Counted from the stretch's first letter, positions 9,301 to 19,766 are shown. The stretch: 64,000 nucleotides of DNA from G963701675 sp963701675 (GCA_963701675.1 OY969623.1:1612001-1676000); one strand, 5' to 3'. Notes: generated by a model from the letters alone, not told the origin. A program made the numbers and translations.

Positions 9301-10730
9301 GCCTTGCCCTTGCGCCCAATGACCCGAGTCAAGTTGAACCGTTGTTGGAAGAGTTTTTCCAAGCACCGCCTGAGCACCTGACGGTAATCCGAACCGCGCT
9401 GGAACATCATAAACAAACCGTCCTTCAACTTTGTCACCGGGAAACCCACCAACACCGAACGACGCCCGACGCCCCTGCTACTCGCGATCGATCGGTGAAA
9501 AGACTAGCACGAGCAGATGCACTCTTGTTGGTTTGGGAAGAGAATGACGAGGCGTGGTCCAAACTTCGGCATAGCCCCGACCCAAGCCATCGAACGTATC
9601 TAGTTCATGACCTAACCGATTTAGGAGTGCCGCCCGAGATTCTGACTAGGCAACTGGACAGGGAGGGAGATGCATCGTTGCGTCGAGCGTTGATTCTGGC
9701 TCTCGGCGGCCTAAGCGAGGAGCAATTGCCAGAGGAAAAGCGAAAGGCGTTTTTACCGCGGGTACTCCAGTCTTATCAGGAGGATCGCGATGCGGGCACT
9801 CGTGGCGCTGCCGAGTGGGTATTGCGACGATGGCGTTACGATGTCGCCGCCCTCGAAAAAACTCTTATTGCCCGGCGCCACGATGGGGGCGGCTGGTATA
9901 TGACGCCTCATGGCCATGTGATGGTAAGAGTTACAGGCCCGCTTGATTTCATGATCGGTTCGCCGACACATGAAGCCGAACGGATCGACGTCATTGAGAA
10001 TCAGCAAAAAATTCGAATCCCGCGGTCCTTTTCAATCGCGAGCAAGGAAGTGACCGGCGCGCAGTTCAAGCAATTCTTGGAAAGCACGACAGGAGAGCTC
10101 AATGAGGAGTCTGCGTTAGCGGTAGTTTCCAAGTATAGTTCTGATTCAGGACCTGCGATCGCCTTAACCTGGTACGAGGCGGCTCGCTACTGTCGCTGGC
10201 TAAGCGAACAAGAGAAAATACCCGAGAGTGAAATGTGCTATCCCGAAATCAAAAACATCGGGCCTGGCATGAAACTCCCGTCCGACTATCTGAGTCGGTC
10301 GGGTTACCGTTTGCCCACTGAGGCAGAGTGGGAATTAGCATGCCGAGCCGGTGCCACAACCAGCCGACACTATGGTAGTTCGGATGACGTTCTTGCGCAC
10401 TATGCCTGGTATGGAAATAACTCGCAAGGTAGGGCGCAACCGGCGGGGGAACTGAAACCGAACGACTTTGGGCTTTTCGATATGTACGGTAACGCCGCGG
10501 AATGGACATTCAGCCGTGCATCGGTTAGGCAATCCATGCGTAACGACGAACCTACCGATGACAAGGAGGAAGGTGAGACGGTTAATGAAGGAGATGGGAT
10601 CGTGCTTCGTGGTGGTGGATTCACGAATGTGCCCGGTTATGTACGCTCTGCATTCCGTGCTCGAGGTTTTCCAACCGAACGCGACGCCATCGTCGGTTTC
10701 CGGGTTGCGCAAACCATCAAAGACCGCTGA
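6360..10730 (+). CDS. Giant Ser/Thr kinase - STAND-type ATPase - TM - FGE/sulfatase-modifying-like fusion
   Basis: A 1456-residue protein. Residues 1-125 are a planctomycete kinase leader. The kinase domain (about 135-395) has the glycine loop GSGSYGTV (~141), HRDIKPANIL (~253), DFG (~276) and GTPVYMSPEQ, so it should be active. A second nucleotide-binding region has a P-loop GPSGCGKSS (~494-502) and a Walker B-like VLIVIDQFEQW, as in STAND or nSTAND ATPases. A membrane helix (IAIIFLVLAGWAGYEW, ~907-927) is followed by a HEAT-like region and then by an FGE-sulfatase domain (~1180-1456: WEL/EAARYC, YRLPTEAEWE, GNAAEWT, VLRGGGF, GFRVA). The active-site cysteines of true formylglycine-generating enzyme are not evident, so this domain may bind ligands. 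It probably senses something outside and signals inside. Substrates unknown. Confidence 0.9.
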   Translation: MTLGPKPLSDAATPSPGEHIEAICSQFEKGWKAGQRPKPEQYLTNTPAHGREALLLELLGLEYSYRRKNDESGIEDEFRRRFPSDEKLIERLVSEFAGRRELGTAALDSSQQSASTGPNVPVGGELDMPTQLGRYRIREKIGSGSYGTVYLAYDSELQREVAIKFPHKQQIDSPEEVDAYVAEARVLASLDHAGIVPVYDVGRSADGRCYLVSKFIEGSDLRKRLEDGRPPLAEAVRIILTVADALHYAHQRGLVHRDIKPANILLDSAGQPFIADFGLAIKEEEIGHGPGFVGTPVYMSPEQARNEGHRVDARSDVYSLGVVFYELLTGRRPFSGGLAGVLNQIKTQEPRPPRQLDNSIPRELDRICLKALAKRAVDRYSTALDLADDLRAAQLKGRTKPSKPVELRVVVPTTADKTAAVPHAPIMGESGPIVLPTKVIPKGLRSFDSSDADFFLELVPGPRDRDGLPESTRFWKLRIEQTDADETFRVGLLYGPSGCGKSSLVKAGLLPRLSSHVVMVYLEATSDGTEARLLNGLRKRCPMLPEDLGLVDTLAHLRRGHGIPAGTKVLIVIDQFEQWLHAMRNEQDTELVQALRQCDGSRVQCLLMVRDDFWMAATRFMHDLEIRLLEGQNSAHVDLFDIRHARKVLAAFGRAFATLPETLKPEHEQFLDQAAAGLAQDGKVIPVRLSLFAEMVKGKPWTPATLKHVGGMEGIGVTFFEETFSATTAPPEHRFHQKAARAVLRALLPEQGSDIKGHMRSQQELLEASGYARRPSEFAALMTILDSELRLVTPTDPEGTDGEERTKDEPNKPSDTPSSSKYFQLTHDYLVPELRKWLERKQRETARGRAELLLGERAALWSIKPANRYLPSWLEWARIRLLTQKRDWTAPQGRMMRKAGRFHVAWTGIAIIFLVLAGWAGYEWYGSTRAEVLVETLKSVETPNVSITLDQISPYRRWTRPLLLMMLGDSAVGQKAKLHARLALAPNDPSQVEPLLEEFFQAPPEHLTVIRTALEHHKQTVLQLCHRETHQHRTTPDAPATRDRSVKRLARADALLLVWEENDEAWSKLRHSPDPSHRTYLVHDLTDLGVPPEILTRQLDREGDASLRRALILALGGLSEEQLPEEKRKAFLPRVLQSYQEDRDAGTRGAAEWVLRRWRYDVAALEKTLIARRHDGGGWYMTPHGHVMVRVTGPLDFMIGSPTHEAERIDVIENQQKIRIPRSFSIASKEVTGAQFKQFLESTTGELNEESALAVVSKYSSDSGPAIALTWYEAARYCRWLSEQEKIPESEMCYPEIKNIGPGMKLPSDYLSRSGYRLPTEAEWELACRAGATTSRHYGSSDDVLAHYAWYGNNSQGRAQPAGELKPNDFGLFDMYGNAAEWTFSRASVRQSMRNDEPTDDKEEGETVNEGDGIVLRGGGFTNVPGYVRSAFRARGFPTERDAIVGFRVAQTIKDR

Positions 10731-10731
10731 G

Positions 10732-13700
10732 TTATGTCTTCCTTAGCGTTAGGTCATTCGGGTGATATGCAGCCACAAATTGATTCGGCAAGTTCTCCGT
10801 CATCGTTTCACTTCCCAACGCTGCGAACGTCAGCACTACGAACATATCGTTCGTCACCGGATTGAATCCGTTTATCAAAGTTGCGTTCAACGTGCCCGCC
10901 AGACTTGCCGTCCCGGTAATGAGTAATCGATCGTAGGCACTCGTTGACGTCCCGCCAAGTTCAACGTTGATGACACCAATGGCGGTTTGTGTGTAGTCGC
11001 CAATAACCGTCAGCGTTCCAGCAAATCCAGTCCCTCCGGGTGCAAAAGCACCATTGTTCACAACGTTCGCTCTGATTGCCCCGGATCCCGCCACAATGCC
11101 GCCGTTCAGGAACGTTGCAGCTAATTGAAATGTTCCGCCGTTTAGCGCGAGGACGCCGCTGTTGGTGAAATTGATACCACTGCCAACAGATGTCGTGCCC
11201 GGCCCGGCGCGGTTCAGCGTTCCAGCGTTAATGATCTGATGGCTACCGGGACCGAGAACTTCCAAGTCCCCATCGCCCAAGAAGTTCATCGTGCCTGTGG
11301 CGAGGTTTCGAAGGATACCGGATCCACCGGCGATGCCAAATTTAAGGTTGGAGCCGGAGTACGTTGTCACGCCGGCGTTTTCTAGTGTTCGACCTAGGAA
11401 CTTCTGACTCGTTCCCGACAGCGTTGCGGTTGCGGTTGTGGCCACGATGGTCTTGCCTGACCCACTCTGATTTCCCCCGGAGAAAGTGAACGAGTTGGTG
11501 ATCGTGAGCGATCCTGAGCCAGACACGGTGCCACGGCGCTGCGTGAGTCTGGCCAATTGCGCGCTTCCTGCTCCGTTCACCGCGATCGTACCGCCCGAAA
11601 GAACAAATATACCGTTGCCTGTCGACGTCGCGCCATTCGCCAGTGCGAACGTGCCACCGCTTAGATTGACCGCGCCGCTGTCCAGCGAGAACGTGTTGGC
11701 AAAAAAACCTCCGCCCCTGGCGTAGATCCCGCCTGAATTGCTTACGCTTCCACCTAAAAGATTAAACGGGCCCAGAAGGTCTAACGTGCCGCCGGTTACA
11801 TCGAGCGTCCCATGGTTAGTGAAGTCGACACAGCTACCGAATTTTGCTACCGACGATTCGGACTTGGTGATCTTGGCGTTGTTCTGGATCGACAACGTTC
11901 CGCCGTTGCAATTAATCGCATTTCCGTGTGCGCCGGCCGAGTTCATTACGAATCCCTCGCCGGGACCATCAATTTTGAGGCTGTTGTTGCCCGAAACCCA
12001 TATACCTCCGCTGCCGGGCCAGCTCACCTTTCCCTGGTTGCCACCGATCCCTTGGATTTCTAAGGCGCGGGTGCCGTTAAGAAATACAGGTGTGTTACCG
12101 GATATGAGCATTTGGCCGCCAGGCGGGATGATCGTCGTGCCGGTCCCGGCCATGGTGCCGCCACTCCAAATGGTCGTGACGAGAGTGACATTGCCGGAGC
12201 CGGTGAGGCTGCCGCCGGTGAAGGTGAAATTATTGACGGTGACGTCACTGTTTGTAATCAGCGTGCCGCCGGTCATCGTCAGGTCGTCAAAAATCACACC
12301 GGCCGCGTTGAGAGTGATCGTAGCGCCGCCCGCGTTGATGCTCTGCGTAATGGTCAGCAATCCACCGATTGTCAACGTTACGTTGTCGTTCACGGTGGTG
12401 ATGCCATTGGTCAGATTCACGGTGCCCACCGTGAGCGCGTTCGCATCCCTATACGTGAGATTTCCATCGATGTTGGCAGCGAGCGTGCCGACGTTGTTGC
12501 CCGCCTGGTTCAGGTTGAACACGCCAATTCCCAACAAGAGCAGCTCCGACGCCGTGATCACTCCCCCGGTCTGATTGACGCCGGGTGCGTTCAGAACGAC
12601 CGTTCCGGCGCCGGCATTGATGTTCGCGACGGTCAGACTAGTCGAGTTGGTGAAGGTAAAAGGTGTGTTGCTGCTTGAGCCCGAGAGAAAGGTGACGGTA
12701 TTCCCTGGGTCGTCCAATGTCGCTCCGCCGTTGGCGAGCACCGTGAGATTCTGAGTCGTCAACGTGCTGCCCAAAGTTTGCGTGACGGCGCCGGTGTTGC
12801 GAAGGGCGAGACTTGTCCAAGTAGGCGGGCCATCAATGTCGTCGGTAACCTGAATTCCGCCCGTGTTCGTCGGGGCGCCGACGCGAAGCACTCCTGCGCT
12901 GATCTGGTCGAGATCGGTTTGCAGCAAGCCGAGAGTTCCTCCCGGTTTTGTTCCGAGTGTGATAAGGCGTGCGGCGGTGACGGGTTGAAGATTGACCAAG
13001 GCGGTTCCGGCGAAGATCGTCCCAATGAAAGTCATGTTGTCGGCGATGAGCGTTACATCGCCGCCGATGGTCGTCGTCGGTCCGACCATTCCGAGCGTTC
13101 CGGTGAGGGACGTCAGTTCGATGTCGCCGCCTCCGCCCCCCGTCGTGGTAATGGTGAAATTAGCGCCAGTCGTCTCGGTAATGAACACCCCGTTGAATCC
13201 CGCACTCGCGGTCACCGTGCCGGCCGTGGTTCGAATCGGATTGGCCGCTGTCCCGACGCCGGTCACGGATGCCGAGGTCGGAGTCGTCAGGGTCACGGCA
13301 CCCGCGCCGACATCCAGAACGCCGCCCGTGCGCGTAATGGAGCCACCACTGGTGTTACCGCCTGTCGCCGTCGTAATGGCGATCGTCCCCCCCGGGCCAG
13401 TGGTGATGTTGGCGCCCAGGCTGACGTCTCCGGATCCACCCACCGCGGTGTTCACGAATGCGCCTACTGCGACTGCCGTTGTGTTCGTGGTTGTCAGGTT
13501 TCCGTTGGCGTTTTGCAAGAGTCCTTGATTCCCCGCTCCGTCGGTGTTCACGTTGAGCGTGAACGTACCGCTGCCCACGTTGATGGACCCACTAAGCACC
13601 AATCGGTTTCGGGCGTTAATGACGATATTCAGTTCGTCAGCGCCGGGAGTTCCGTCGAAGATGTCCGAGGCGAGCGTGATATCCCCAATGACGCTAGACG

Positions 13701-14082
13701 TATCGGCGGTGATCTCGAAAGATTGGCCCGTGCCGATGCCGTTGAAGTCGAGAACCCCGGCGTTCCAAGTGATGTCGCCGTTCTCTGCCCCGGTGACGCC
13801 GTTACGGATGACGATGTTAAAATCGTTGTTCAACGCGGTGAGTAAGTCGGCGACGTTGATATTAGCGCCGGTGTTGTTCGCCGTGAAATCACCGTTCACG
13901 ATGGTGACGTTGAAAGTCGGCGCCGCGGAGATCGTCAGGTCCCATGCAAAAAGCGTGCGATCTTCGAGCCGTTCGATTCGTGGTCGATAGCGCGGCCGGG
14001 TGCACCGGGATGTTTGTGTGGCGTTGACTCGGAGCGGATTTCTCCGACGAGGCGGGAGTTGCCGAAGGCCTCGCAATTCCAT
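10732..14082 (-). CDS. Giant secreted beta-helix/autotransporter-repeat surface protein
   Basis: About 1116 residues. The N terminus has an Arg-rich stretch and RPRIERLEDRTLFAW, the planctomycete LE-R-type motif seen at the start of many large surface proteins. The rest is a Gly/Thr/Asn/Ala-rich series of short beta-strand repeats (NTGGIQV, GNVTLVTTIWSGGTMAGTG, GVLALNGGTFQLA) as in passenger-associated beta-helix proteins. The C-terminal ~110 residues (PGGTG-AGTLTV-GDYTQT, ELGGT, LINGFNP-ND-F-VLTF, ETMTENLP) are shared with the two neighbouring giants. The ATG at 14082 with GAGGA 7 bases upstream is preferred; an ATG at 14097 and a TTG at 14130 are alternatives. No VCBS repeats are present here. 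Its stop lies 2 bases from the stop of the kinase gene (convergent). Confidence 0.8.
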   Translation of the reverse strand: MELRGLRQLPPRRRNPLRVNATQTSRCTRPRYRPRIERLEDRTLFAWDLTISAAPTFNVTIVNGDFTANNTGANINVADLLTALNNDFNIVIRNGVTGAENGDITWNAGVLDFNGIGTGQSFEITADTSSVIGDITLASDIFDGTPGADELNIVINARNRLVLSGSINVGSGTFTLNVNTDGAGNQGLLQNANGNLTTTNTTAVAVGAFVNTAVGGSGDVSLGANITTGPGGTIAITTATGGNTSGGSITRTGGVLDVGAGAVTLTTPTSASVTGVGTAANPIRTTAGTVTASAGFNGVFITETTGANFTITTTGGGGGDIELTSLTGTLGMVGPTTTIGGDVTLIADNMTFIGTIFAGTALVNLQPVTAARLITLGTKPGGTLGLLQTDLDQISAGVLRVGAPTNTGGIQVTDDIDGPPTWTSLALRNTGAVTQTLGSTLTTQNLTVLANGGATLDDPGNTVTFLSGSSSNTPFTFTNSTSLTVANINAGAGTVVLNAPGVNQTGGVITASELLLLGIGVFNLNQAGNNVGTLAANIDGNLTYRDANALTVGTVNLTNGITTVNDNVTLTIGGLLTITQSINAGGATITLNAAGVIFDDLTMTGGTLITNSDVTVNNFTFTGGSLTGSGNVTLVTTIWSGGTMAGTGTTIIPPGGQMLISGNTPVFLNGTRALEIQGIGGNQGKVSWPGSGGIWVSGNNSLKIDGPGEGFVMNSAGAHGNAINCNGGTLSIQNNAKITKSESSVAKFGSCVDFTNHGTLDVTGGTLDLLGPFNLLGGSVSNSGGIYARGGGFFANTFSLDSGAVNLSGGTFALANGATSTGNGIFVLSGGTIAVNGAGSAQLARLTQRRGTVSGSGSLTITNSFTFSGGNQSGSGKTIVATTATATLSGTSQKFLGRTLENAGVTTYSGSNLKFGIAGGSGILRNLATGTMNFLGDGDLEVLGPGSHQIINAGTLNRAGPGTTSVGSGINFTNSGVLALNGGTFQLAATFLNGGIVAGSGAIRANVVNNGAFAPGGTGFAGTLTVIGDYTQTAIGVINVELGGTSTSAYDRLLITGTASLAGTLNATLINGFNPVTNDMFVVLTFAALGSETMTENLPNQFVAAYHPNDLTLRKT

Positions 14083-14181
14083 GTTCGTCATCCTCATGGT
14101 GAACCGGCACGCTGAACGGAATGCACGCAACCATAGACAGCTATCGGGAGGCTGGCGGTCCGCGAGCGCTGGTGCCCACGT

Positions 14182-14682
14182 CTACACTACCTTCACGCAG
14201 CGAGGTGACCCTGTGTAGGTGTTTGAGCCCGTAACTGTGAGCCTGCCCGTCCCCAGCTTGGAAAAACCTCCGGGGCCGGAGACAACGCCCGCAAGCTGTA
14301 TCTCACCGTCTTCGATTACCATGTCCCGGTTCCCAGCGATTAGATTTATGTCCAGACTAGTGGTATTGGTGCCGACAACACTTGCGTTCTGCTGGATGCC
14401 GTCCTTCAAAGTGATATTACCACCTGACATTAGGTAACCTTCGGTGGAGAAAGTAAACGTGAGACCTGGCAAATCGTTCTGATTGGCCTGATTGAGTGCC
14501 GCCGGGAATATGAGAATCGCATCGGCATCGCCTACCGGCGAATTTCCAATCCAGTTGCCATTAACTGACCAAAGCCCGTTCACCGCCCCGGTCCAGGTGT
14601 GCGTAGCCGGCGCGAGGCGATCTTCCAGCCGTTCAAGTCGCGGGCGCTGAAACCAGCGGCGGGTTCGGTTCGGCGAACGCAA
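14182..14682 (-). pseudogene. Truncated N-terminal remnant of a giant surface protein
   Basis: Encodes RPRLERLEDRLAPATHTWTG followed by a Gly-rich beta-strand region ending LTVTGSNTYTGSPRCVKVV and a stop. In the intact neighbours the same place reads NTYTGGTTL and continues for over 1000 residues. Shifting one base at the TACACAGGG site gives a few more family-like residues (VTSLREGS) and then a stop at about 14117. So the gene is broken and lacks its whole body. The start is also uncertain: only TTG 14682 is in frame, and relative to the 19759 gene the leader has a one-base deletion. The intact 10732-14082 gene begins just downstream, so a deletion or recombination between paralogs is likely. 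Confidence 0.75.
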
Positions 14683-14705
14683 GGGCGGGTTCCCAAATCC
14701 GTACT

Positions 14706-14764
14706 AGGTGTGAAAACAGTCCTCCTAGTTTGGCCAACCTCTCGGCGAAATGCAACTTACTTTC
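14706..14764 (-). promoter_or_regulatory. Conserved 5' leader element of surface-protein genes (copy 1)
   Basis: A 59-base block that matches 19767-19825 with about six differences. On the minus strand it contains TTGCATTTC followed by AGGAGG (14720-14725), just ahead of the truncated gene. The conservation outside the coding frame suggests a promoter or leader. I cannot say which sigma factor or regulator uses it. Confidence 0.45.
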
Positions 14765-14847
14765 CCTGGCCGTTGTCAGATTCCCACAAGGGACGTGCGC
14801 GAAGCGATCGGAGGCCCGACAAGCCTGGCTCGGCAATTGGAATCCGA

Positions 14848-17800
14848 CTACGTCTTCACCAACGTTAGATCATTCGAATTGTAGTCGGCGAAGTAACCAC
14901 TCGGTTCCGTCATCGTTTCGGTGCCGAGCGCGCCGAACAGTATGACGATGAACATGTCATTGGCGGTCGGGTTGAAGCCATTGATGAGCGACACGGTGAG
15001 ACTGCCGGCTAGAGTCGCGATGCCGGAGACGTTCAGCTGATCGTACGTGCCGGCCGCGGTGCCGCCGAGTTCGATGTCGAGCACACCGGTCGAGGTCTGC
15101 GTGTAGTTGCCGGTGACAGTCAACGTGCCCGCCGCGCCCGTGCCGCCTGGTCGAATCGTGCCCCTATTTGTCACGTTTCCGTTGATCTTTCCGGTACCGG
15201 ATAACATGCTCGCCGCGGCTATGCTCGATGACAACGCGGTGAGTGTGCTGCTCGACATTGCGGTGGAACCGGCAGATTGAGTGAAGGTGCCCCGTCACCT
15301 TCAAATGACTTGCTGATGCAAGCGTCGTGGTTCCGGCCGTCTGCGTGTACGTTCCCGACACCGACAACATGGTGCGGGCCAAAAGGCTGGTGGCGCCGGC
15401 ATTGGAAAAGTTGCCGACAATTTTCAGCGCGCCCGATAGCACTTCGATCCGCTCGGCGCCGGGCGTCGCTGTTGCCTTGTCGGCGATTACGGTGCCGCTG
15501 TTTTGCACATTGGCCGTGATCGTCCCCCAACCGCGCAACGTCCCGGCTTGAACATTGACTCCGGACGACGCCGTCAACTTTCCACCTTGGATTTTCGTGA
15601 GGCCGCCGCTACTGGTTTGCGTATAGGCGCCACTTAAATTGAAATGACTCGAAATCTCAACGATCACCGTGCCCGCGTTTGAGAACGAACCCGCGTTGAG
15701 TGTCTCGCCGGTGTTGATCGTCAAGCTACTCCCGGCGGTGTTGTTCGCTAGGTTGAGTGCATTCTGGTTTAGCTGATTGACGACGGCGGCGTCCGGCCCG
15801 ATTAGTGCGATATTGGCGGCATTCGTCTGAATGTTCGCATTCGTGAATTTGAATGTGCCTCCGATTTTGTATACACCATCCGTGAGGGTTGTGCCGCTGA
15901 AGTTCGAGAATGTCCCCAAAATGTTAAGCGTGGATCCGGCGTCGATCTGCACCGTCCCATCATTGGTGAACGTGATATCCGAGCCGAGGTCGGTCGTGCC
16001 GTTTCCGGATTGGATGAAGGTCCCATCGTTCGTGAACGACGGGGCACCGCCTGCCGCCATGAAATCGCTACCATTTTGCGAGTGAAATGTGCCACCAGGA
16101 TCGTTCTCAATCTTTCCGTTGGGACCGATCCAGATGCCGCCCGTACCCGGCCAGGAAACCTTGCCTTTGTTGGTCAGTGCACGATCATCTTCGATATACA
16201 CCGGGTTGCTGCCGGAGATTGTTAAAGTGCCCAACGCGTCAATGATTGTCGTGCCGGTGCCGCCCATCGTCCCGCCGGCCCAGGTGCAATCGACAAGCGT
16301 GAGGGTTCCAGAACCAGCGAGTGTGGTGCCGTTGGCGATGGCGAACTTGTTGATTTTCAGCGATGTTACATCCACCCTGAGCTCGCCGATCGAAAGGCTG
16401 CTTGCAGTTGTCGTGTTGTTGAAGGTGATCGCGTTTGTGCCTTTGATCGCCGATACGCCTGGAGCCTTAACTGTCAAAATGTTTGGCAATGACACTGGGG
16501 TGCTTGCTTGAAGGTCACCATTAGCAAGTGTGAGTTGACCCGAGCCAAGTGCCGTGCCGTTTCCCACCGTCAAAGTGCCGGCCGTCAACGTTGTCCCGCC
16601 GGAGTAAGTGTTAGTGGCGCCGGACAACGTGAGCGTGCCGCTCCCCGATTTCGTAAAGCCGCCTGTTCCACTAAGGGCGCCCATAAGCGTGAGATGGTTT
16701 GAGCCGCCGACCGTAGCCGACGAGCCATCGTTCTCGTACCAGGCGATCTTGTCGTCATAATTGGACGCGGACAGGACGTCGGTGTCGCCGTCGCCGTCCA
16801 CGTCCGCCGCATACACCTTTACGGCCCCGTCGACGACCGTGATGGTGCGAGCCGTGAAGTTTTCGCTGCCGTCGTTCTGGTACCAAACAACCTTGCCGTC
16901 ATAGACAGATGCGGACAGGACGTCGATGTCGCCGTCGCCGTCCACGTCCGCCGCATGGACGCTAAGTGCCCCATAGGCGGTGGTGGTGATGGTGTGCGCT
17001 GTGAAGTTTTCACTGCCGTCGTTCTTATACCAGACGATCTTGTTGTCCAACCGAGACGAGGACAGGACGTCAATGTCGCCGTCGCCGTCCACGTCCGCCG
17101 CATACACGCTCGTAGCGTAGTTGGCGACGTTGATGATGGTGTGCGCCGTGAAGTTTTCGCTGCCGTCGTTCTCATACCAGACGATCTTGTTGTCACGGTA
17201 GGACGCGGACAAGACGTCAATGTCGCCGTCGCCATCCACGTCCACCGCATACACGCTCAGGGCCCCAGCAGCGGAGTTGGTGATAATGTCCTGAGTAAAG
17301 TTTTCGCTGCCGTCGTTCTCGTACCAGGCGATCGTGTCGTCGAGGTGGGACGCGGAGAGGACGTCGATGTCGCCGTCGCCGTCCACATCCAGCGCATACA
17401 CGCTGGCGGCTCTGTTAAGAGTTGCAATGTCGTGCGGGGTGAAGTTTTCGCTGCCGTCGTTCTCGTACCAGGCGATTTCGCCATTACCAATATCACCGAG
17501 AGAGGCAGACAGGACGTCAATGTCGCCGTCGCCGTCCACGTCCGTCGCGTACACGCTAGTGGCTCCATCGGCGGCGCTGGTGATGGGGTGCGGCGCGAAA
17601 CTCTCGCTGCCGTCGTTCTCGTACCAGGCGATCTTGTCGTCACCGGAGGACGCGGAAAGTACATCCATGTCGCCGTCACCGTCCACGTCGGTCGCATAGA
17701 CGCTCTGAAACGTGGCGGCGGCACTACTAATGGTGTTCGACGTGAAGCCTGCGCTGGTAGCCGACGGGCTATCGTTCTCGTACCAGGCGATCTTGTCGTC

Positions 17801-19759
17801 GTGGACCGATGCGGACAGCACATCGAGGTCGCCGTCGCCGTCCACGTCCGCCGCATACACGCTTCTGGCCCCGTCGGCGGCGATAGTAATGGTGTGCGGC
17901 GTGAAGTTTTCGCTGCCGTCGTTCTCGTACCAGGCGATCTTGTCGTCAATGTAGGAGCTGGAGAGAACATCGATGTCGCCGTCGCCATCCACGTCCGCTG
18001 GATACACGCTGCTGGCATTGGTGGCGGCAGCGGTGATGGTGTGCGGCGTGAAATTTTCGCTGCCGTCGTTCTCGTACCAGGCAATCTTGTCGTCAAAGTA
18101 GGAGGTGGAGAGAACATCGATGTCGCCGTCGCCATCCACGTCCACTGGATACACGCTGCTGGCATTGGTGGCGACAGCGGTGATGGTGTGCGGCGTGAAA
18201 TTTTCGCTGCCGTCGTTCTCGTACCAGGCGATCTTTTCATCATAGAGAGACGCGGACAGGACGTCGGTGTCGCCGTCACCGTCCACGTCCGCCGCATACA
18301 CGCTAAAGGCCCCATCAGTGGCGGTGCTGATGGTGCGCACCGTGAAGTTCTCGCTGCCGTCGTTCTCGTACCAGGCAATCTTGTCGTCATGCAGTGATGC
18401 GGACAGGACGTCGGTGTCGCCATCGCCGTCCACGTCCGCCGCATACACGCTCAGAGCGAAGTCGGCGGCGGTGGTGATGGTGTGCGGCGTGAAGTTTTCG
18501 CTTCCGTCGTTCTCGTACCAGGCGATCTTGTCGTCAGCGGACGACGCGGACAGAACGTCGGTATCGCCGTCGCCGTCCACGTCGGCCGCATACACGCCCC
18601 TGGCTCTGTCGGCGGCAGTGGTGATGGTGTGCGGCGTAAAGTTTCCGCTACCGTCGTTCTCGTACCAGGCGATCTTGTCGTCAAGGGTCGACGCGGACAG
18701 GATGTCGGTGTCGCCGTCGCCGTCCACGTCCGCCGCATACACGGTAAAGGCATAGTCGGCGGCGGTAGTGACGGTGTACGGCGTGAAGTTTCCGCTACCG
18801 CCAACTATGATTGCATTTGCCAACGATATGGAGTTGTCGCTGGATTGCAGGATGCCACCTTCAAGCGTAAGTTGGCCGCTTCCTAAGGCGGAGTTATTTC
18901 CCACCGTCAACGTGCCGGAAGCCAGAGTCGTTCCACCGGTGTAGGTGTTGGCATTGGAGAGAGTCAGTAGCGTGCCGTGGTCTACTGTTATGCTCCCGGC
19001 GCCGCTGATGACGCCGCTGAACGTAATAATGTGGTTTACGATCAGCACGTTGCTATTAAGCGCACCCGACCCAGTCATGGTCATGGGATTGCTTCCGCCG
19101 ATCCATGCGGTGTTGCCCAAACTAAAGTTGTTTGCAAGCGTGACGGGGGTGGCGGCCAACAGTGTGCCCCCGTTGAGGGTGATTTGGCCGGTGCCAAACG
19201 CCGAATTGTTCTCCGCTGCCAACGCGCCAGAACTCAGCGTCGTCCCGCCGGTGTAAGTGTTGGCATTTTTGACGGTCAGTTGTCCCGTGCCCGATTTGGT
19301 CAGGCCGCCATTGCCGCTCACGATTCCCCTGAGATGAACCGTTCCGTTAGTGGGATTGACCTGGGTGGTCAAGGAGGAGCCAAGCGAAATGTTTGCATCG
19401 ATGATATTGTTGCTTGAGCCACCCGTCATGGTGATGCTGCCGGCTGCCATGTTGATGGCGTTCCCGGTGATGGAATAGCCGGCCTCGCCGAATGTGATCG
19501 ACTGAATGAAGTCAGTACCGGATAGATCATTGATGCTGCTGGGGTCGGTGGTCAATGGCGATGGGAAGACCAGGGCAGCGGTTGAATCGCCAGCCGGTGA
19601 TACTCCTTCAACCCAGTTGGCAGGGGTTGACCAATTATCGCCCGTGCCCCCCTGCCAGGTATAGGTGGCCGGCGCGAAGCGGTCTTCCAGCCGTTCGAGT
19701 CGCAGACGATGGAATCTACGGCGAGTTCGTTGCGGCAGACGCACGGGCGGGCTCCCCAA
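14848..19759 (-). CDS. Giant secreted surface protein with 14 FG-GAP/VCBS-type repeats (one frameshift)
   Basis: About 1636 residues when read through one shift. The N terminus carries LRLERLEDRFAPATYTW. Autotransporter-type strands (NTYTGGTTLSSGALAAENNSA) follow, then 14 repeats of about 49 residues with DVDGDGDTDVLSAS and DDKIAWYENDGSENFT cores (~residues 323-1006). These are FG-GAP/VCBS-like blades with DxDGDGDxD calcium-binding loops. A Gly/Thr/Asn-rich beta-helix region and the C-terminal conserved module end the protein. The main frame runs off at about 15288, where one extra T relative to the paralog at 20391 breaks it; 14848-15258 continues in the shifted frame and matches the paralog end. 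The start is a TTG at 19759 by frame only and remains uncertain. Confidence 0.8.
16740..18790 (-). repeat. Array of 14 coding repeats of about 147 bp (VCBS/FG-GAP blades)
   Basis: Repeats lie inside the giant gene, and the basic period is 147 bases (49 codons), measured between successive TCCACGTCCG copies at 16941 and 17088. Each unit encodes ADVDGDGD-DVLSAS-DDKIAWYENDGSENF-. The seventh repeat is followed by an atypical linker (SPSATSAGFTS). The low codon diversity creates long open frames on both strands, which are not genes. Confidence 0.9.
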
Positions 19760-19766
19760 TTCCGGA

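Noticed and set aside
9900..10730. FGE-like domain as the variable protein of a diversity-generating retroelement
   Set aside because: No reverse transcriptase gene and no template-repeat/variable-repeat pair are seen in the window.
16955..18397. A 480-codon open frame on the plus strand across the repeat array, and similar long frames on both strands (17257-18444, 21958-22764, 23152-23931)
   Set aside because: They are shadows of the VCBS-coding repeats: the 147-base period and biased codons keep the other frames open. They lack starts with ribosome binding sites, and their text is a monotonous mirror of the real repeat.
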